In this document: piece after piece, positions 27,034-36,609 of the stretch
Layout: every line of letters begins with the position of its first letter
Position numbering within the stretch: position 1 is the first letter of the stretch
Origin: Chryseobacterium sp. C-71
GTDB taxonomy: Bacteria > Bacteroidota > Bacteroidia > Flavobacteriales > Weeksellaceae
DNA length: 64,000 nucleotides
Direction of reading: 5' to 3'
NCBI RefSeq assembly: GCF_020911865.1
Contig: NZ_CP087131.1
Span: 2,666,001 to 2,730,000, forward strand
The notes under the pieces: generated by a model
The model's database searches: none
What the model was told of the DNA's origin: nothing
The model's input: only the letters and a program-made list of their open reading frames with translations
Made by a program: the position numbers and the translations under genes

Positions 27034-28308
27034 ATGTACGCCTTAGTAGATTGCAATAATTTCTTTGTTTCCTGTGAGAGAACGCTCGATCCGGAACTTG
27101 AAAACAAACCTGTTGTTGTACTTTCCAACAACGATGGATGTGTTGTGTCTCGAAGTAAAGAAGCGAAAGATTTGGGAATTCCGATGGCGGCTCCAGCATT
27201 TAAGTATAAAGAACTTTTTAAAAAACATGATGTAAAAAGCTTCTCTGCAAAATTTGAATTGTATAATTTTAAAAGCCAGCAAGTGATTCAACTTGCGAGT
27301 TCTTACGTTTTAGAATACGAAACTTACAGCATCGATGAGTTATTTTTAAACCTCACAGGCTTTAAATATATTAGTGTTTATGATTATTGTCTTGAAATTC
27401 GTGAAAGAATTAAAAATGAAGTCAATATTCCTGTAAGTATTGGCATTGCTCCCACAAAAACCTTATGTAAAGTTGCCAACAGAATTGTAAAAGATTTTCC
27501 CGAAAAGTTCAATGAGGGCGTTTATATTTTAGACACTCCCGAAAAAATTGAAAAAGCTTTAAAATGGCTCGACATCGGCGATGTTTGGGGAATAGGTCGA
27601 AAACTTAGCGCCAAAATGAATGACAACGGTGTTTATAAAGCCTGGGATTTACTTCAAAAACCCGAGATGTGGGTTCGAAAAGTTATGGGAATTCATGGCG
27701 TAAGAATGATTAATGAGTTGAAAGGAATCCGTCAGCTGGAATTAGATGTTCCTTCACCTAAAAAATCGATTGCCGTTACAAGAAGTTTCATGCAAATGCT
27801 GACTAAGAAAGAAGACGTGCGCGAAAGAGTAGAAACTTTTGGAATGTATTGTTCAGAAAGATTAAGAAAACAAAATACCTGCTGCAAAATGATTACGGTT
27901 TTCGTGCAGACCAATCGTTTCAGAAAAGATTTACCGGAATATAGAAATGCAAGAACTCAGATTCTTCCTAATCCCACCAATTCATCAATCCTTATTGGTA
28001 GGGTAGTGAATGAATTATTTGAATCTATTTTTGAGGAAGGATTTCATTATAAAAAAGCCGGAGTTATTGTCAATGATTTTGTGCCCGAAGATCAAAGATT
28101 GATTAATTTGTTTGAAGAAGATACTCAAAATCAACATTTACCTGTGATGAAAGCGATGGATGCAATGAATAAAAAGTACGGAAAAGATAAAGTTCGTTTG
28201 GGAAGTATGAGCGGAAAAAATACTTGGGGACGTGCACAAATATCACCGGAATATGAGGCTTTTCTAAAAAATAATACGCTTCCTGAAGCAAATTTCAGAT
28301 TCCACTAA
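27034..28308 (+). CDS. Y-family DNA polymerase (UmuC-like)
   Basis: A 424-aa protein. I use the ATG at 27,034, because the 30 bases before it would need a TTG. The polymerase starts MYALVDCNNFFVSCE with Asp6 and has the second catalytic motif YSIDE (Asp101, Glu102). A helix-hairpin-helix (GDVWGIGRKL) follows near residue 190, then the little-finger region. The C-terminus GKNTWGRAQISPEY fits the DUF4113 tail of Bacteroidota UmuC proteins. It performs error-prone synthesis across DNA lesions. No UmuD-like S24 peptidase gene is adjacent, although one usually is. A -7-like TAGCTTTG lies at about 26,997-27,004. Confidence 0.92.
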   Translation: MYALVDCNNFFVSCERTLDPELENKPVVVLSNNDGCVVSRSKEAKDLGIPMAAPAFKYKELFKKHDVKSFSAKFELYNFKSQQVIQLASSYVLEYETYSIDELFLNLTGFKYISVYDYCLEIRERIKNEVNIPVSIGIAPTKTLCKVANRIVKDFPEKFNEGVYILDTPEKIEKALKWLDIGDVWGIGRKLSAKMNDNGVYKAWDLLQKPEMWVRKVMGIHGVRMINELKGIRQLELDVPSPKKSIAVTRSFMQMLTKKEDVRERVETFGMYCSERLRKQNTCCKMITVFVQTNRFRKDLPEYRNARTQILPNPTNSSILIGRVVNELFESIFEEGFHYKKAGVIVNDFVPEDQRLINLFEEDTQNQHLPVMKAMDAMNKKYGKDKVRLGSMSGKNTWGRAQISPEYEAFLKNNTLPEANFRFH

Positions 28309-28381
28309 GAGTTTAGTTTACAATTAAAATTGTCTTCAGTCTTGTAAACATCCAGCTTCCATCATCTGACTTCCAGCCAAA

Positions 28382-28996
28382 TCACTTCTTTTTTTCATAT
28401 TTCCAATTCCGCCCTTTTCCTTCGGCAATCCACTCCAGAGCTTGTTCCGTTCTTTTATTTCTGGTGGTTTCTGTTTTGGCGTCAACAATCCAGTTAATGT
28501 ATTCTTTTCTAAATGATGGAGAAGCTTTTTCAAAAACTTCAAGCGCTTTTTTATTTTGGTTTAAAGCATTTTTAAAATATTCGGGAACTTCAATTACTGT
28601 GCTTGAAGGTGGTGCTTTTTTCAGTTTCACACCCATGTCGGTCAGTTCCATCGCTTCGAGAATAATTTTCTTAAGCTGGGGTTTTGAAGGAAGATCTTCG
28701 AGTTTGGTAATCTTGCCGAGACTGAACATATTTGTTTTTTCCACATCCGTTTCAAGATTTTTTATCGTCTGCATTTCATCGTGCAGCCAAAATCCCATGC
28801 TACAATACTGCTTAAAAGAAACCATTGAGCAGAGAATTTTATCCTTATACATAAATGTCGGAAACTTCCATTTGATAGCTTCTTCCAAATCTGGACAAAA
28901 CTCATGCACAATCTCACGAATATAATGTAGAATCGGTTTTGCAAAATCTTGAGATTTCTCAATATATTCATCTACTAAAGGATTGTACTTTTGCAT
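28382..28996 (-). CDS. YdeI/OmpD-associated family protein (DUF1801 plus OmdA)
   Basis: A 204-aa protein. Residues 1-115 match the DUF1801 (YdhG-like) pattern, with ILHYIREIVHEFCPDLEEAIKWKFPTF. The C-terminal part (about 125-204) carries the OmdA/YdeI pattern, EVPEYFKNALNQNKKALEVFEKASPSFRKEYINWI and AKTETTRNKR. The molecular role of this family is not established; it is common as a single gene in Bacteroidota. It stands alone on the minus strand, convergent with the polymerase gene. No odd features were seen. Confidence 0.85.
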   Translation of the reverse strand: MQKYNPLVDEYIEKSQDFAKPILHYIREIVHEFCPDLEEAIKWKFPTFMYKDKILCSMVSFKQYCSMGFWLHDEMQTIKNLETDVEKTNMFSLGKITKLEDLPSKPQLKKIILEAMELTDMGVKLKKAPPSSTVIEVPEYFKNALNQNKKALEVFEKASPSFRKEYINWIVDAKTETTRNKRTEQALEWIAEGKGRNWKYEKKK

Positions 28997-29184
28997 AATT
29001 CAATTTAAAAATAAAATTTAAATAGGAAGGTCTTTTGGTTCTTAAGCTTTTTTAAGGTTCAGACAAATCTGAATTTAACGATGTGCTTAATTATCTTTAG
29101 ATATTTCCTTAATATCTCCCTTAGCAATTTAATTAATCTTAATGGTTAAAAAAATATTTTCAACCTCAATCTTAGCTTCAACCT

Positions 29185-30318
29185 TTAAGCAAAATGCTTT
29201 ACCGTTTCATTCACCAAAAACTTCACCTGATCCGGTCTTCCCCGATCTGTTTTAGGCAAATTATTATAGCTTCCTGTTCTTACGATGACCATTTTATGTT
29301 CCGGAATCATAATAATGTATTGTCCCTGAAGTCCAAGGAAATAATAATGTTTTATAGGATTATCGTTATTAATCCAAAAACCCATTCCGTAAATTTCATC
29401 AGATTTTTTGGTGGGAGTTCTCATTTGTTCAATGAAATCTAAATTCAGAATCTGATTGGCACCTACTTTTCCGTCATTTATAAACAACTGTCCGAGTTTT
29501 GCAAAGTCTCTCGAATTTGAATGAATACAGCAGTAGGTTTTTTCCATTCCGCTTTCGTCGACACTCCAATCGGCATTCTGTTCCATTCCCAAAGGAATCC
29601 AGAATTTTTCCGATAAATAACTTGATAAGGATTGGTTAATTGCTTTTTTTACTGCAAACCCTAGAAGCTGTGTAGAACCGCTTTGGTATTCGAATCTTTC
29701 GCCTGGTTTCTCTTTAAATTTTCTTGAAAATGTAGCTTTGATGAGACTTCTTCCATAATACGCTCTGGCATTCGGCAGAAAAGGGTTTTTGTAATTTTCA
29801 TCCCAAATTAAGCCAGATTCCATTTGGGCAAGATGTTTTAAATTTAAATCTTTACCAAAAGGTTTCAATTTAAACTCATCATAGAATTCGGAAAAATTCT
29901 GATCGATATTTTTAATTTTTCCCTCTTCTAAAGCCTTGCCGTAAAGCATTACGGTAACTGCTTTTGCCATAGAAAATGAATTCGTTTTCGAAAGTTCATG
30001 ATATCCGTTCCAATATTGTTCGTGCAGTAATTTTCCATCTTTTATGACTAAAAATGAAGCGGTATTTGAATGAATCAAATCATCAACTATGTTTTTCGGT
30101 AATTCTTTTTTGTTGTAATCAGGATGCTCATCCCAAAGAACAGGATTTGTGGTTTGAATGATATTTTTCGTAAAAAATTTCCCGTCATCAATGTTCGCAC
30201 TCGATTTCCCACGAAGATAGGTTTTAGAAATTCCGCTGAAAAGGTAAGCGTATCCTAAAAGATATATTAATGCCGCCAAAGCAAGAATAAAAACGATGAA
30301 ATAAAATAAAATTGTCAT
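29185..30318 (-). CDS. Serine hydrolase of the beta-lactamase/class C family
   Basis: A 377-aa protein with an N-terminal membrane anchor (residues 3-25). The SxxK motif is SMAK in NSFSMAKAV (near residue 117); the second motif appears as YQS in RFEYQSGSTQLLG. The final motif is the degenerate GLQGQYI region and not a clear KTG. This pattern is that of class-C-like esterases and D-aminopeptidase-type proteins, not true antibiotic lactamases. The active site would face the periplasm. A paralogue with the same order of motifs lies at 33,351-34,481. The substrate is unknown. Confidence 0.85.
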   Translation of the reverse strand: MTILFYFIVFILALAALIYLLGYAYLFSGISKTYLRGKSSANIDDGKFFTKNIIQTTNPVLWDEHPDYNKKELPKNIVDDLIHSNTASFLVIKDGKLLHEQYWNGYHELSKTNSFSMAKAVTVMLYGKALEEGKIKNIDQNFSEFYDEFKLKPFGKDLNLKHLAQMESGLIWDENYKNPFLPNARAYYGRSLIKATFSRKFKEKPGERFEYQSGSTQLLGFAVKKAINQSLSSYLSEKFWIPLGMEQNADWSVDESGMEKTYCCIHSNSRDFAKLGQLFINDGKVGANQILNLDFIEQMRTPTKKSDEIYGMGFWINNDNPIKHYYFLGLQGQYIIMIPEHKMVIVRTGSYNNLPKTDRGRPDQVKFLVNETVKHFA

Positions 30319-30412
30319 AATAAACGATCTGTAACAAATTTAAAATAAATTTGAAGAGAAAGTAATAAATGTACTCTGAAATGAATTATTTTTGTGTTAA
30401 TTGATAAAATAT

Positions 30413-31714
30413 ATGATCAAAAAATTGACTGTTTTTTTGCTGGTTATGTTTTCTGCAATCTGTATCGCACAGACGTACAGACCTCTTGATACCGCAGATT
30501 ATGTTCAAAGAAAAGAATTCCTGAAAATATTTTCGGCAAATAATGAGTTGTTGATTAAAAATCTTAAGCTTAAATATTCCGGAAAAACAGGAAATGAGCT
30601 CTCTAAGATTTATAAAGAATTTGAGAAAGATTTTGAAAAGAAAGTGAAAGAAAAAGATTTCATTTTCACATCAGTATTTGACTCAAAAGTAAAGTCTCTG
30701 ATTGAGCGTTTGAGGAAAAATAATCATCAGATTCCCAAAGAACTTCAGATCCTTATTGCAAAAGACAATACGCCCAACGCATACTGTATGGCAGACGGAA
30801 CTTTTGTGATAAATATGGGGCTTTTTAACTGGCTCAATAACGATGATCAGGTCGCTTCCGTAATTTCGCATGAGCTGGGACATAAAATAGAGGAACATTC
30901 TCTGAGAACATTTATGAGCTTTATTAATGATGATCGGCAGGATAAGATTACGGTTCAAAATATAAAAGCGACTGCCGGAAATAAAAATCAGAAAGCCTTT
31001 GATATTCTAAAAAGCAGAATGTATAAAAAAGGTGTTGAGAAAAGAAAAGATGAAATGCAGGCAGATTCTTTAGGGTATGCAGTTTTTAAGAACAGCGATT
31101 TTATAAAAGGAGAATTTGTGAATGCTTTAAAAAGGCTTCAGGATTTTGATACCATCTCACCAAGAGAATTAAAAATTGAAACCTATAAGAAATATTTTAA
31201 TTTTCCTAAACAGGCTTTTCAGGATAAATGGCTGAAGAAAGAAGATTTTTCACTTTATAATTATAATCATTTTAAAGAAAAATTAGATAAAGATTCATTG
31301 GCTTCTCACCCGGAAGTTACTCTAAGGATTGAAAAACTTAAGAAGATATTTCCGGAGCTCAAAACATCTTCATCTTCTGAAAAAGCATCCGAATCATTTA
31401 CTTCATTGGGAAAAATTGCAAGAATGGAAATCTTACCCAATTTCTATCATGCAGAAGATTATGGATTGGGAATTTACACCAGTCTGCAGTTTTTGCAGGA
31501 TGCGGAAGAAGAAAAATATTATGAAAAATGGCTGGGAAAATGTTTTGCCAAAATCTATGAAGGAAGGAAAAATTACAATCTAAATCGATATCTCGATCGG
31601 GTAGACCCGAAAAATCAGAGCGAAAGCTATCAACAGTTTCTCAACTTTATGTGGAACCTGAGCTTGGACGAAATAAAAAATATTTCCGATTACTATCAAA
31701 ACAAAAACTCCTGA
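30413..31714 (+). CDS. Secreted M48-family metalloprotease
   Basis: A 433-aa protein. I use the ATG at 30,413; a longer frame would start on TTG at 30,401. A Sec signal peptide ends near residue 20 (SAICIAQ). The zinc motif HELGH (residues 153-157) and the third ligand Glu in KRKDEMQADSLGY (near 214) are intact, which is diagnostic for M48/Ste24-type peptidases. The C-terminal 200 residues are helical and Lys-rich. The protein is expected in the periplasm, where such peptidases take part in envelope protein quality control. Its stop codon lies within a terminator shared with the convergent gene. Confidence 0.88.
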   Translation: MIKKLTVFLLVMFSAICIAQTYRPLDTADYVQRKEFLKIFSANNELLIKNLKLKYSGKTGNELSKIYKEFEKDFEKKVKEKDFIFTSVFDSKVKSLIERLRKNNHQIPKELQILIAKDNTPNAYCMADGTFVINMGLFNWLNNDDQVASVISHELGHKIEEHSLRTFMSFINDDRQDKITVQNIKATAGNKNQKAFDILKSRMYKKGVEKRKDEMQADSLGYAVFKNSDFIKGEFVNALKRLQDFDTISPRELKIETYKKYFNFPKQAFQDKWLKKEDFSLYNYNHFKEKLDKDSLASHPEVTLRIEKLKKIFPELKTSSSSEKASESFTSLGKIARMEILPNFYHAEDYGLGIYTSLQFLQDAEEEKYYEKWLGKCFAKIYEGRKNYNLNRYLDRVDPKNQSESYQQFLNFMWNLSLDEIKNISDYYQNKNS

Positions 31715-31730
31715 TCAAATCAGGAGTTTT
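31704..31730. terminator. Bidirectional terminator
   Basis: A 9-bp stem ACTCCTGAT/ATCAGGAGT with a 3-base loop and A/T tracts on both sides, between the convergent genes ending at 31,714 and 31,734. Confidence 0.85.
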
Positions 31731-31733
31731 TCA

Positions 31734-33263
31734 TTAATAATTCAGCCTTTCTAGACGTATTTTGTTGAATTTTTCTTTTTCGTTAAACTCTCTCAAAAGA
31801 ATATATCCTTCTTTTCCCACATAAGGAGTGACGATGTAATTGTCTTTCTCAGAAATAGGAATAATTTCCTGTTTAAATGTACCGTCGATCACAGTGTTTA
31901 TAAAGAGATTCCATTTTTTTTCTTTGGTGACTTGGTCTTTCTGATAGTCTCTGTAAAAGAAAACGACATCTTTGCCATTATTCAGATATTGAGAAAAAAG
32001 ATAATCGTTATTGGCCCATTTTGTTTTTTCCTTTTCGAAAACTTTCAGTTCTTTTATTTTAAAATCTTTATCGGTAGAAACATACACCAGATCTGTTGTT
32101 TTAGAAGCGGTATAATCTGTAGAAGGCTTATATTTTTCTGCCAAAATGCCTACGCTGCCATCACTCATAAAGTACATGTCTTTTGTCTGCAAACTGTAAC
32201 CGGCTTCTACATATCCATGAACATTGATGCCGGGAATATATTTAAGGAAATCAGGTTTGTAGTTGATGGCTTTTGTATCTGTACTAAAATCTGACTTGTT
32301 AATCATCAGCCTTGCATATCCAAAAGGATTCATCGTTGAGGAATAATTTCTGCCCGTAAAAATTATTTTATCATCAAATGTCTTGTCATTATCAATCCTC
32401 ATCCCTCCGGAATTGAAAACATCAATATTGTATATTGTTTCGGGAGAAAGTCCTGTTATTGGGTTGTTTGATAATTCTTTTCCGGTTTTCATGTCAAGTA
32501 CCAGAAGTGTAAAGGTTTTGTCATCTCCATTTACCTTACGTAAAATTCCGTACAGATGTTTTTCATCTTTATCCAGAATGCTCAGGTCTGAGAATACTTT
32601 TTTGTCTCCGTTGGTATTGTATTGATATCTCCAGATTTCTTTTTTATCATCATCAAATTTTATGATCGCATTGTTGTTGACGTACTTTCCATAGTCATTA
32701 TATTCAATGGCAATCAATCCGCCTTCTTTAATTTCGCCAACGGCAGAAACATAGTTATAGCCTTTTTCTTTTTTCTCTTCACGGTTTTCTTTTCTCTGTT
32801 CTTTCCAGTTTTTGGGCTGGTTGATTTCTTTAAAAGCTCCGTTTTGATAATCGTAATAGACTTTTCTTTTAATGGTATTGGTTTTAGGATCAATCACCAT
32901 CGAAACGGGCGTGAAAATATCACGCAGTTTTATTTGTGAATAATCCAGCTGTGAAGGTCGCAGAATGATCTGACCTTTAAAATCAACATACCCTAAATAA
33001 GATGCCGCAGTGATATCACCTTCAAACTCCTTGTTGGCAACAGGGTTGAGGTTTTTATCAAGAATTACATATTCAAATTTTTTGGTTTTTTCTCCGGATT
33101 TACCATAAGAATATAATGAGATGTAGCCGTAGAGATTATCTTTATCGTCAAATAAAGCATTCATTCCGATGTATTCTCCCGAAGCTAATGAGGCTAAATC
33201 CTGTGTTTGGGAATAGGCAAATGCTTGTACCAGACCAAAAAGGAGTAAATAAATTTTCTTCAT
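31734..33263 (-). CDS. Secreted protein of unknown function (509 aa)
   Basis: I start it at the ATG at 33,263 (MKKIYLLLFGLVQAFAYSQ), which gives a normal signal peptide; the upstream extension needs a GTG. The mature part contains repeated strands with Asp-Lys turns (KTKKFEYVILDKNLN, KTFTLLVLDMKTGKEL), in the style of a beta-propeller. A highly charged stretch, KEQRKENREEKKEKG-like, lies near residue 160. The family is not recognised. It is probably periplasmic or surface-bound. It sits between the M48 protease and the second serine hydrolase, with no obvious operon. Confidence 0.75.
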   Translation of the reverse strand: MKKIYLLLFGLVQAFAYSQTQDLASLASGEYIGMNALFDDKDNLYGYISLYSYGKSGEKTKKFEYVILDKNLNPVANKEFEGDITAASYLGYVDFKGQIILRPSQLDYSQIKLRDIFTPVSMVIDPKTNTIKRKVYYDYQNGAFKEINQPKNWKEQRKENREEKKEKGYNYVSAVGEIKEGGLIAIEYNDYGKYVNNNAIIKFDDDKKEIWRYQYNTNGDKKVFSDLSILDKDEKHLYGILRKVNGDDKTFTLLVLDMKTGKELSNNPITGLSPETIYNIDVFNSGGMRIDNDKTFDDKIIFTGRNYSSTMNPFGYARLMINKSDFSTDTKAINYKPDFLKYIPGINVHGYVEAGYSLQTKDMYFMSDGSVGILAEKYKPSTDYTASKTTDLVYVSTDKDFKIKELKVFEKEKTKWANNDYLFSQYLNNGKDVVFFYRDYQKDQVTKEKKWNLFINTVIDGTFKQEIIPISEKDNYIVTPYVGKEGYILLREFNEKEKFNKIRLERLNY

Positions 33264-33350
33264 TAATGAACTTTTCACAAAAATAGAAAATTACCCGAAT
33301 TATCTTTAAATAAAAACAGGAAAGCTTTTGTTTTCTTAAAAATAAATGAA

Positions 33351-34481
33351 TTATACCATTTTAGTAAACTCATCAACAAGAAGTTTTACCTGAAGAGGTC
33401 TTAGTTTTTCATCAACCTCAAGTCGGTTATAAAAACCTGTTTTCACGATCACCATTTTCTTTTCCGGAATCATAATGATAAACTGACCCAAAAACCCATA
33501 AAAAAATCTATGTTTGATCTTGTTGTCGTCATCTGCCCATATGGTAAAACAAAATGCATCATTAGCTTTTGTAGGAGTAAGCAGTTTTTCGCAATATTCT
33601 TTACTGATCAGTTGCTTTCCTTCCCAATTACCATTCTGCAAGATAAGCTGCCCTATTTTTGCAAAATCTCTCGGAGTTGCATGAATGCAGCAGAAAGTCT
33701 TTTCCATTCCTTTTTCATCGGTACTCCACTTAGCAGGAAATTCCATATTAAGAGGCTTCCAGAGCTTTTCGGAGAGATAGGTTGAGAGTTGCTTGCCAAT
33801 TACTTTTCTCAGAGCAAGACCTAAAAGTTGTGGAGCAACACTTTGATATTCATATTTTTCTCCGGGCATTTCTTTCAAGTCTATTTTGAAAGCTTGTTCT
33901 GCAAGATCATCAACAAAATACTGTTTAGAGTTGGGTGCAAAGGGATGGCGATATTCTTCTTCCCAATCTAACCCGGCTTGCATTGTCATAAGATGGCGAA
34001 TGGTCAGAAATTGCCCATAGCGGCTGTTTTTATACTGCGGAAATATGGAAGAGATAAGCTGATCTTCAGATTGCAGGTAGCCATCATCAATAGCACAGCC
34101 GACCAAAATTGAAAGAATTCCCTTGGCTATTGAAAAAGAATTCATCAATGAAGATGAGTTGTGGTCTTTCCAATATTGCTCATGTACAAGTTTGCTGTCA
34201 TGGATTATGATTAATGATGAAGCACGTGTTTTTTTTAGGTTTTTTAAAACGTTTTCAGAAAGTATTTTAGTATTGTATTTTTCATCTTTTTCCCATGATT
34301 TTGGGTGTACATTCGGAACGGGATGAGAAGGGAATTTTTCCTCATCATCAATAGAAGGAGTTATGGGACCTTTTTTCAAATTGATCCCGATCGCTTTAAA
34401 AATATATCCATACCCTGAAAGATAAATTACGGCAGCTATTGCTGAGGTTCCTGCGACAACAGCAGATAATAATTTTTTCAT
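33351..34481 (-). CDS. Serine hydrolase of the beta-lactamase/class C family (paralogue)
   Basis: A 376-aa protein starting at the ATG at 34,481. It has an N-terminal membrane helix (MKKLLSAVVAGTSAIAAVIYLSGYGYIF), the SxxK motif in NSFSIAKG, the YQS motif in KYEYQSVAPQLLG, and a shared block GMEKTFCCIHATPRDFAKIGQL. Motif order, length and the last block match the hydrolase at 29,185-30,318, so these are paralogues that have diverged. It is likely a periplasmic esterase or peptidase with unknown substrate. Confidence 0.85.
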   Translation of the reverse strand: MKKLLSAVVAGTSAIAAVIYLSGYGYIFKAIGINLKKGPITPSIDDEEKFPSHPVPNVHPKSWEKDEKYNTKILSENVLKNLKKTRASSLIIIHDSKLVHEQYWKDHNSSSLMNSFSIAKGILSILVGCAIDDGYLQSEDQLISSIFPQYKNSRYGQFLTIRHLMTMQAGLDWEEEYRHPFAPNSKQYFVDDLAEQAFKIDLKEMPGEKYEYQSVAPQLLGLALRKVIGKQLSTYLSEKLWKPLNMEFPAKWSTDEKGMEKTFCCIHATPRDFAKIGQLILQNGNWEGKQLISKEYCEKLLTPTKANDAFCFTIWADDDNKIKHRFFYGFLGQFIIMIPEKKMVIVKTGFYNRLEVDEKLRPLQVKLLVDEFTKMV

Positions 34482-34535
34482 GAGCAATGGAATATTTTGA
34501 GCTTTTTATTTTTGGCAATTCAACAAAAATAAAAA

Positions 34536-34561
34536 AATCCCGAACTTAAAGTGTCGGGATT
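34536..34561 (-). terminator. Terminator of glyS
   Basis: An 8-bp stem AATCCCGA/TCGGGATT with a 10-base loop and a T-run on the minus strand, 23 bases after the glyS stop. Confidence 0.85.
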
Positions 34562-34583
34562 TAAATATTTAATTTAAAAAGTT

Positions 34584-36125
34584 TTATATTTTAGAAAGTA
34601 AATTTCTGAAATTTGTTTTCTCGTCGATGATTCGTCTCAACTCAGAAACCGGAACTCTTTCCTGTTGCATCGTGTCTCTGTCTCTGATGGTTACGGTATG
34701 ATCTGTAAGTGAATCATGATCTACTGTAATACAATAAGGTGTACCAATCGCATCTTGTCTTCTGTAACGTTTTCCGATTGCATCTTTTTCTTCATAGAAT
34801 AAGTTGAAGTCGTATTTTAAATCGTTGAAGATATTTTCCGCATATTCTGCTAAGCCGTCTTTCTTCATTAACGGAAGAATTGCTGCTTTAATTGGTGCTA
34901 AAGCCGGAGGTAAAGATAAAACTGTTCTTTCTGAGCCGTCTTCTAGTACTTCGTCTCTTAAACAATGAGAGAAAATGGATAGGAATAATCTGTCTAAACC
35001 TACAGAAGTTTCCACAACATAAGGAACGTAGTTTTCATTTCTTTCCGGATCGAAGAACTGAAGTTTTCTTCCGGAGAATTCTTCGTGAGCTTTCAAATCG
35101 AAATCAGTTCTCGAGTGAATACCTTCCAATTCTTTAAATCCGAAAGGGAAATTAAACTCAATATCCGCCGCAGCATTCGCATAATGTGCCAATTTCTCAT
35201 GATCGTGGAATCTGTAATTCTCATTTCCTAAACCAAGAGCTAAATGCCAGTTCAGACGTTTTTGCTTCCATTGTTCGTAGAATTCAAGTTCTGTTCCCGG
35301 AGCAACGAAAAACTGCATTTCCATCTGTTCAAATTCACGCATTCTGAAGATAAACTGTCTCGCAACAATCTCATTTCTAAATGCTTTTCCAATTTGTGCA
35401 ATACCAAACGGAAGTCTGTGACGAGAAGTTTTCTGAACGTTTAAGAAGTTAACGAAAATTCCCTGAGCAGTTTCCGGTCTCAAATAAAGATCCATCGCAG
35501 AATCTGCAGAAGCACCCAATTTAGTTCCGAACATTAAGTTAAATTGTCTTACTTCCGTCCAGTTTCTTGAGCCTGTATCAGGATCAGCAATTTCCAACTC
35601 TTCAATCAAAGCTTTTACATCAGCAAGGTCTTCATTTTCTAAAGATTTTGCCAATCTTGAAAGAATAGCTTCTCTTTTTGCTCTGTATTCCAGAATTTTT
35701 GGATTCGTTGCCACAAACTGATCTTTATCGAAAGAATCACCAAATCTTTTGGCAGCTTTCTCAATTTCCTTGTTCTCTTTATCTTCAATTTTTGCACAAT
35801 AGTCTTCCACCAAAACATCTGCTCTGAAACGTTTTTTAGAATCTTTATTGTCAATCAAAGGATCATTAAAAGCATCAACGTGGCCAGAAGCTTTCCAAGT
35901 AGTCGGGTGCATCAGAATCGCCGAATCAATACCCACAATATTTTCGTTTAGCTGTACCATCGCTTTCCACCAGTATTGTTTGATATTATTTTTCAGTTCT
36001 GCACCGTTCTGTCCATAGTCATAAACAGCTGATAAACCATCATAGATCTCACTGGAAGGGAAAATAAACCCATATTCTTTAGCGTGAGAAATCACTTTCT
36101 TGAAAACATCTTCTTGCTTTGCCAT
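34584..36125 (-). CDS. glyS: Glycine--tRNA ligase
   Basis: A 513-aa class II synthetase of the single-chain alpha2 type. I use the ATG at 36,125 (MAKQEDVFKKVISHAKEYGF), the normal start for the family; the open frame extends 57 codons further upstream but without family-like sequence. Class II motif 2 is seen in GKAFRNEI...FRMREFEQMEMQFF, motif 3 in ETSVGLDRLFLSIF, and the C-terminal anticodon-binding domain starts near residue 400 with APIKAAILPL. It charges tRNA-Gly. A -7-like TATTTTTG lies at 36,145-36,152 on the minus strand. Confidence 0.97.
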   Translation of the reverse strand: MAKQEDVFKKVISHAKEYGFIFPSSEIYDGLSAVYDYGQNGAELKNNIKQYWWKAMVQLNENIVGIDSAILMHPTTWKASGHVDAFNDPLIDNKDSKKRFRADVLVEDYCAKIEDKENKEIEKAAKRFGDSFDKDQFVATNPKILEYRAKREAILSRLAKSLENEDLADVKALIEELEIADPDTGSRNWTEVRQFNLMFGTKLGASADSAMDLYLRPETAQGIFVNFLNVQKTSRHRLPFGIAQIGKAFRNEIVARQFIFRMREFEQMEMQFFVAPGTELEFYEQWKQKRLNWHLALGLGNENYRFHDHEKLAHYANAAADIEFNFPFGFKELEGIHSRTDFDLKAHEEFSGRKLQFFDPERNENYVPYVVETSVGLDRLFLSIFSHCLRDEVLEDGSERTVLSLPPALAPIKAAILPLMKKDGLAEYAENIFNDLKYDFNLFYEEKDAIGKRYRRQDAIGTPYCITVDHDSLTDHTVTIRDRDTMQQERVPVSELRRIIDEKTNFRNLLSKI

Positions 36126-36378
36126 AAATTTTTCGTCTTGACTGCAAAAATAGTGAAAATGTGGCAAGTTGGAAGCGGGATAACGCAAGTTTTTAATTCT
36201 GAAATTATTAGGAGCCGGAAACCTGCTTTTCGCTATATCTTTTGCTCTTCGTTCCTCATCACAAAAGGATGCCGCTGCAATCAGGGCTATTGACAAAAGT
36301 GCGTTTAAAAAATTAAGTCAGACATAAAGGAAAGTATATGTTTAAAATTTATTATATATTGTAAATAAAATATGTGTT

Positions 36379-36573
36379 ATGAAGAAAAGATTTGAATATA
36401 AAACGATTGTGGTAAAGCCTAAAGTAAGTTTTTGGACTGTAGAATATGATCCGAATGAAATAGATAAAACATTAAACCAATATGGTAATGAAGGTTGGGA
36501 ATTGGTAAGTGTGGAAAGCAGAGAATACATGGGAACCTATATCTTTCACTACACTTTTAAGCGCGAACAATAG
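36379..36573 (+). CDS. DUF4177-family small protein
   Basis: A 64-aa protein with FEYKTIVVKPK at the start and LNQYGNEGWELVSVES in the middle, ending YIFHYTFKRE. This alpha-beta pattern is that of DUF4177, whose function is not known. It stands alone, divergent from glyS. Confidence 0.85.
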   Translation: MKKRFEYKTIVVKPKVSFWTVEYDPNEIDKTLNQYGNEGWELVSVESREYMGTYIFHYTFKREQ

Positions 36574-36609
36574 TTCGGTCTTGTAGTATAGTTTTCCTAC
36601 TTTTGCCTC

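Noticed and set aside
28464..28925. Open frame of 153 codons antisense to the YdeI-type gene
   Set aside because: Ser/Phe-rich translation typical of antisense frames; the minus-strand gene is clearly the real one.
36126..36296. Upstream extension of glyS by 57 codons
   Set aside because: It has no resemblance to the family, and a -7-like box lies inside it.
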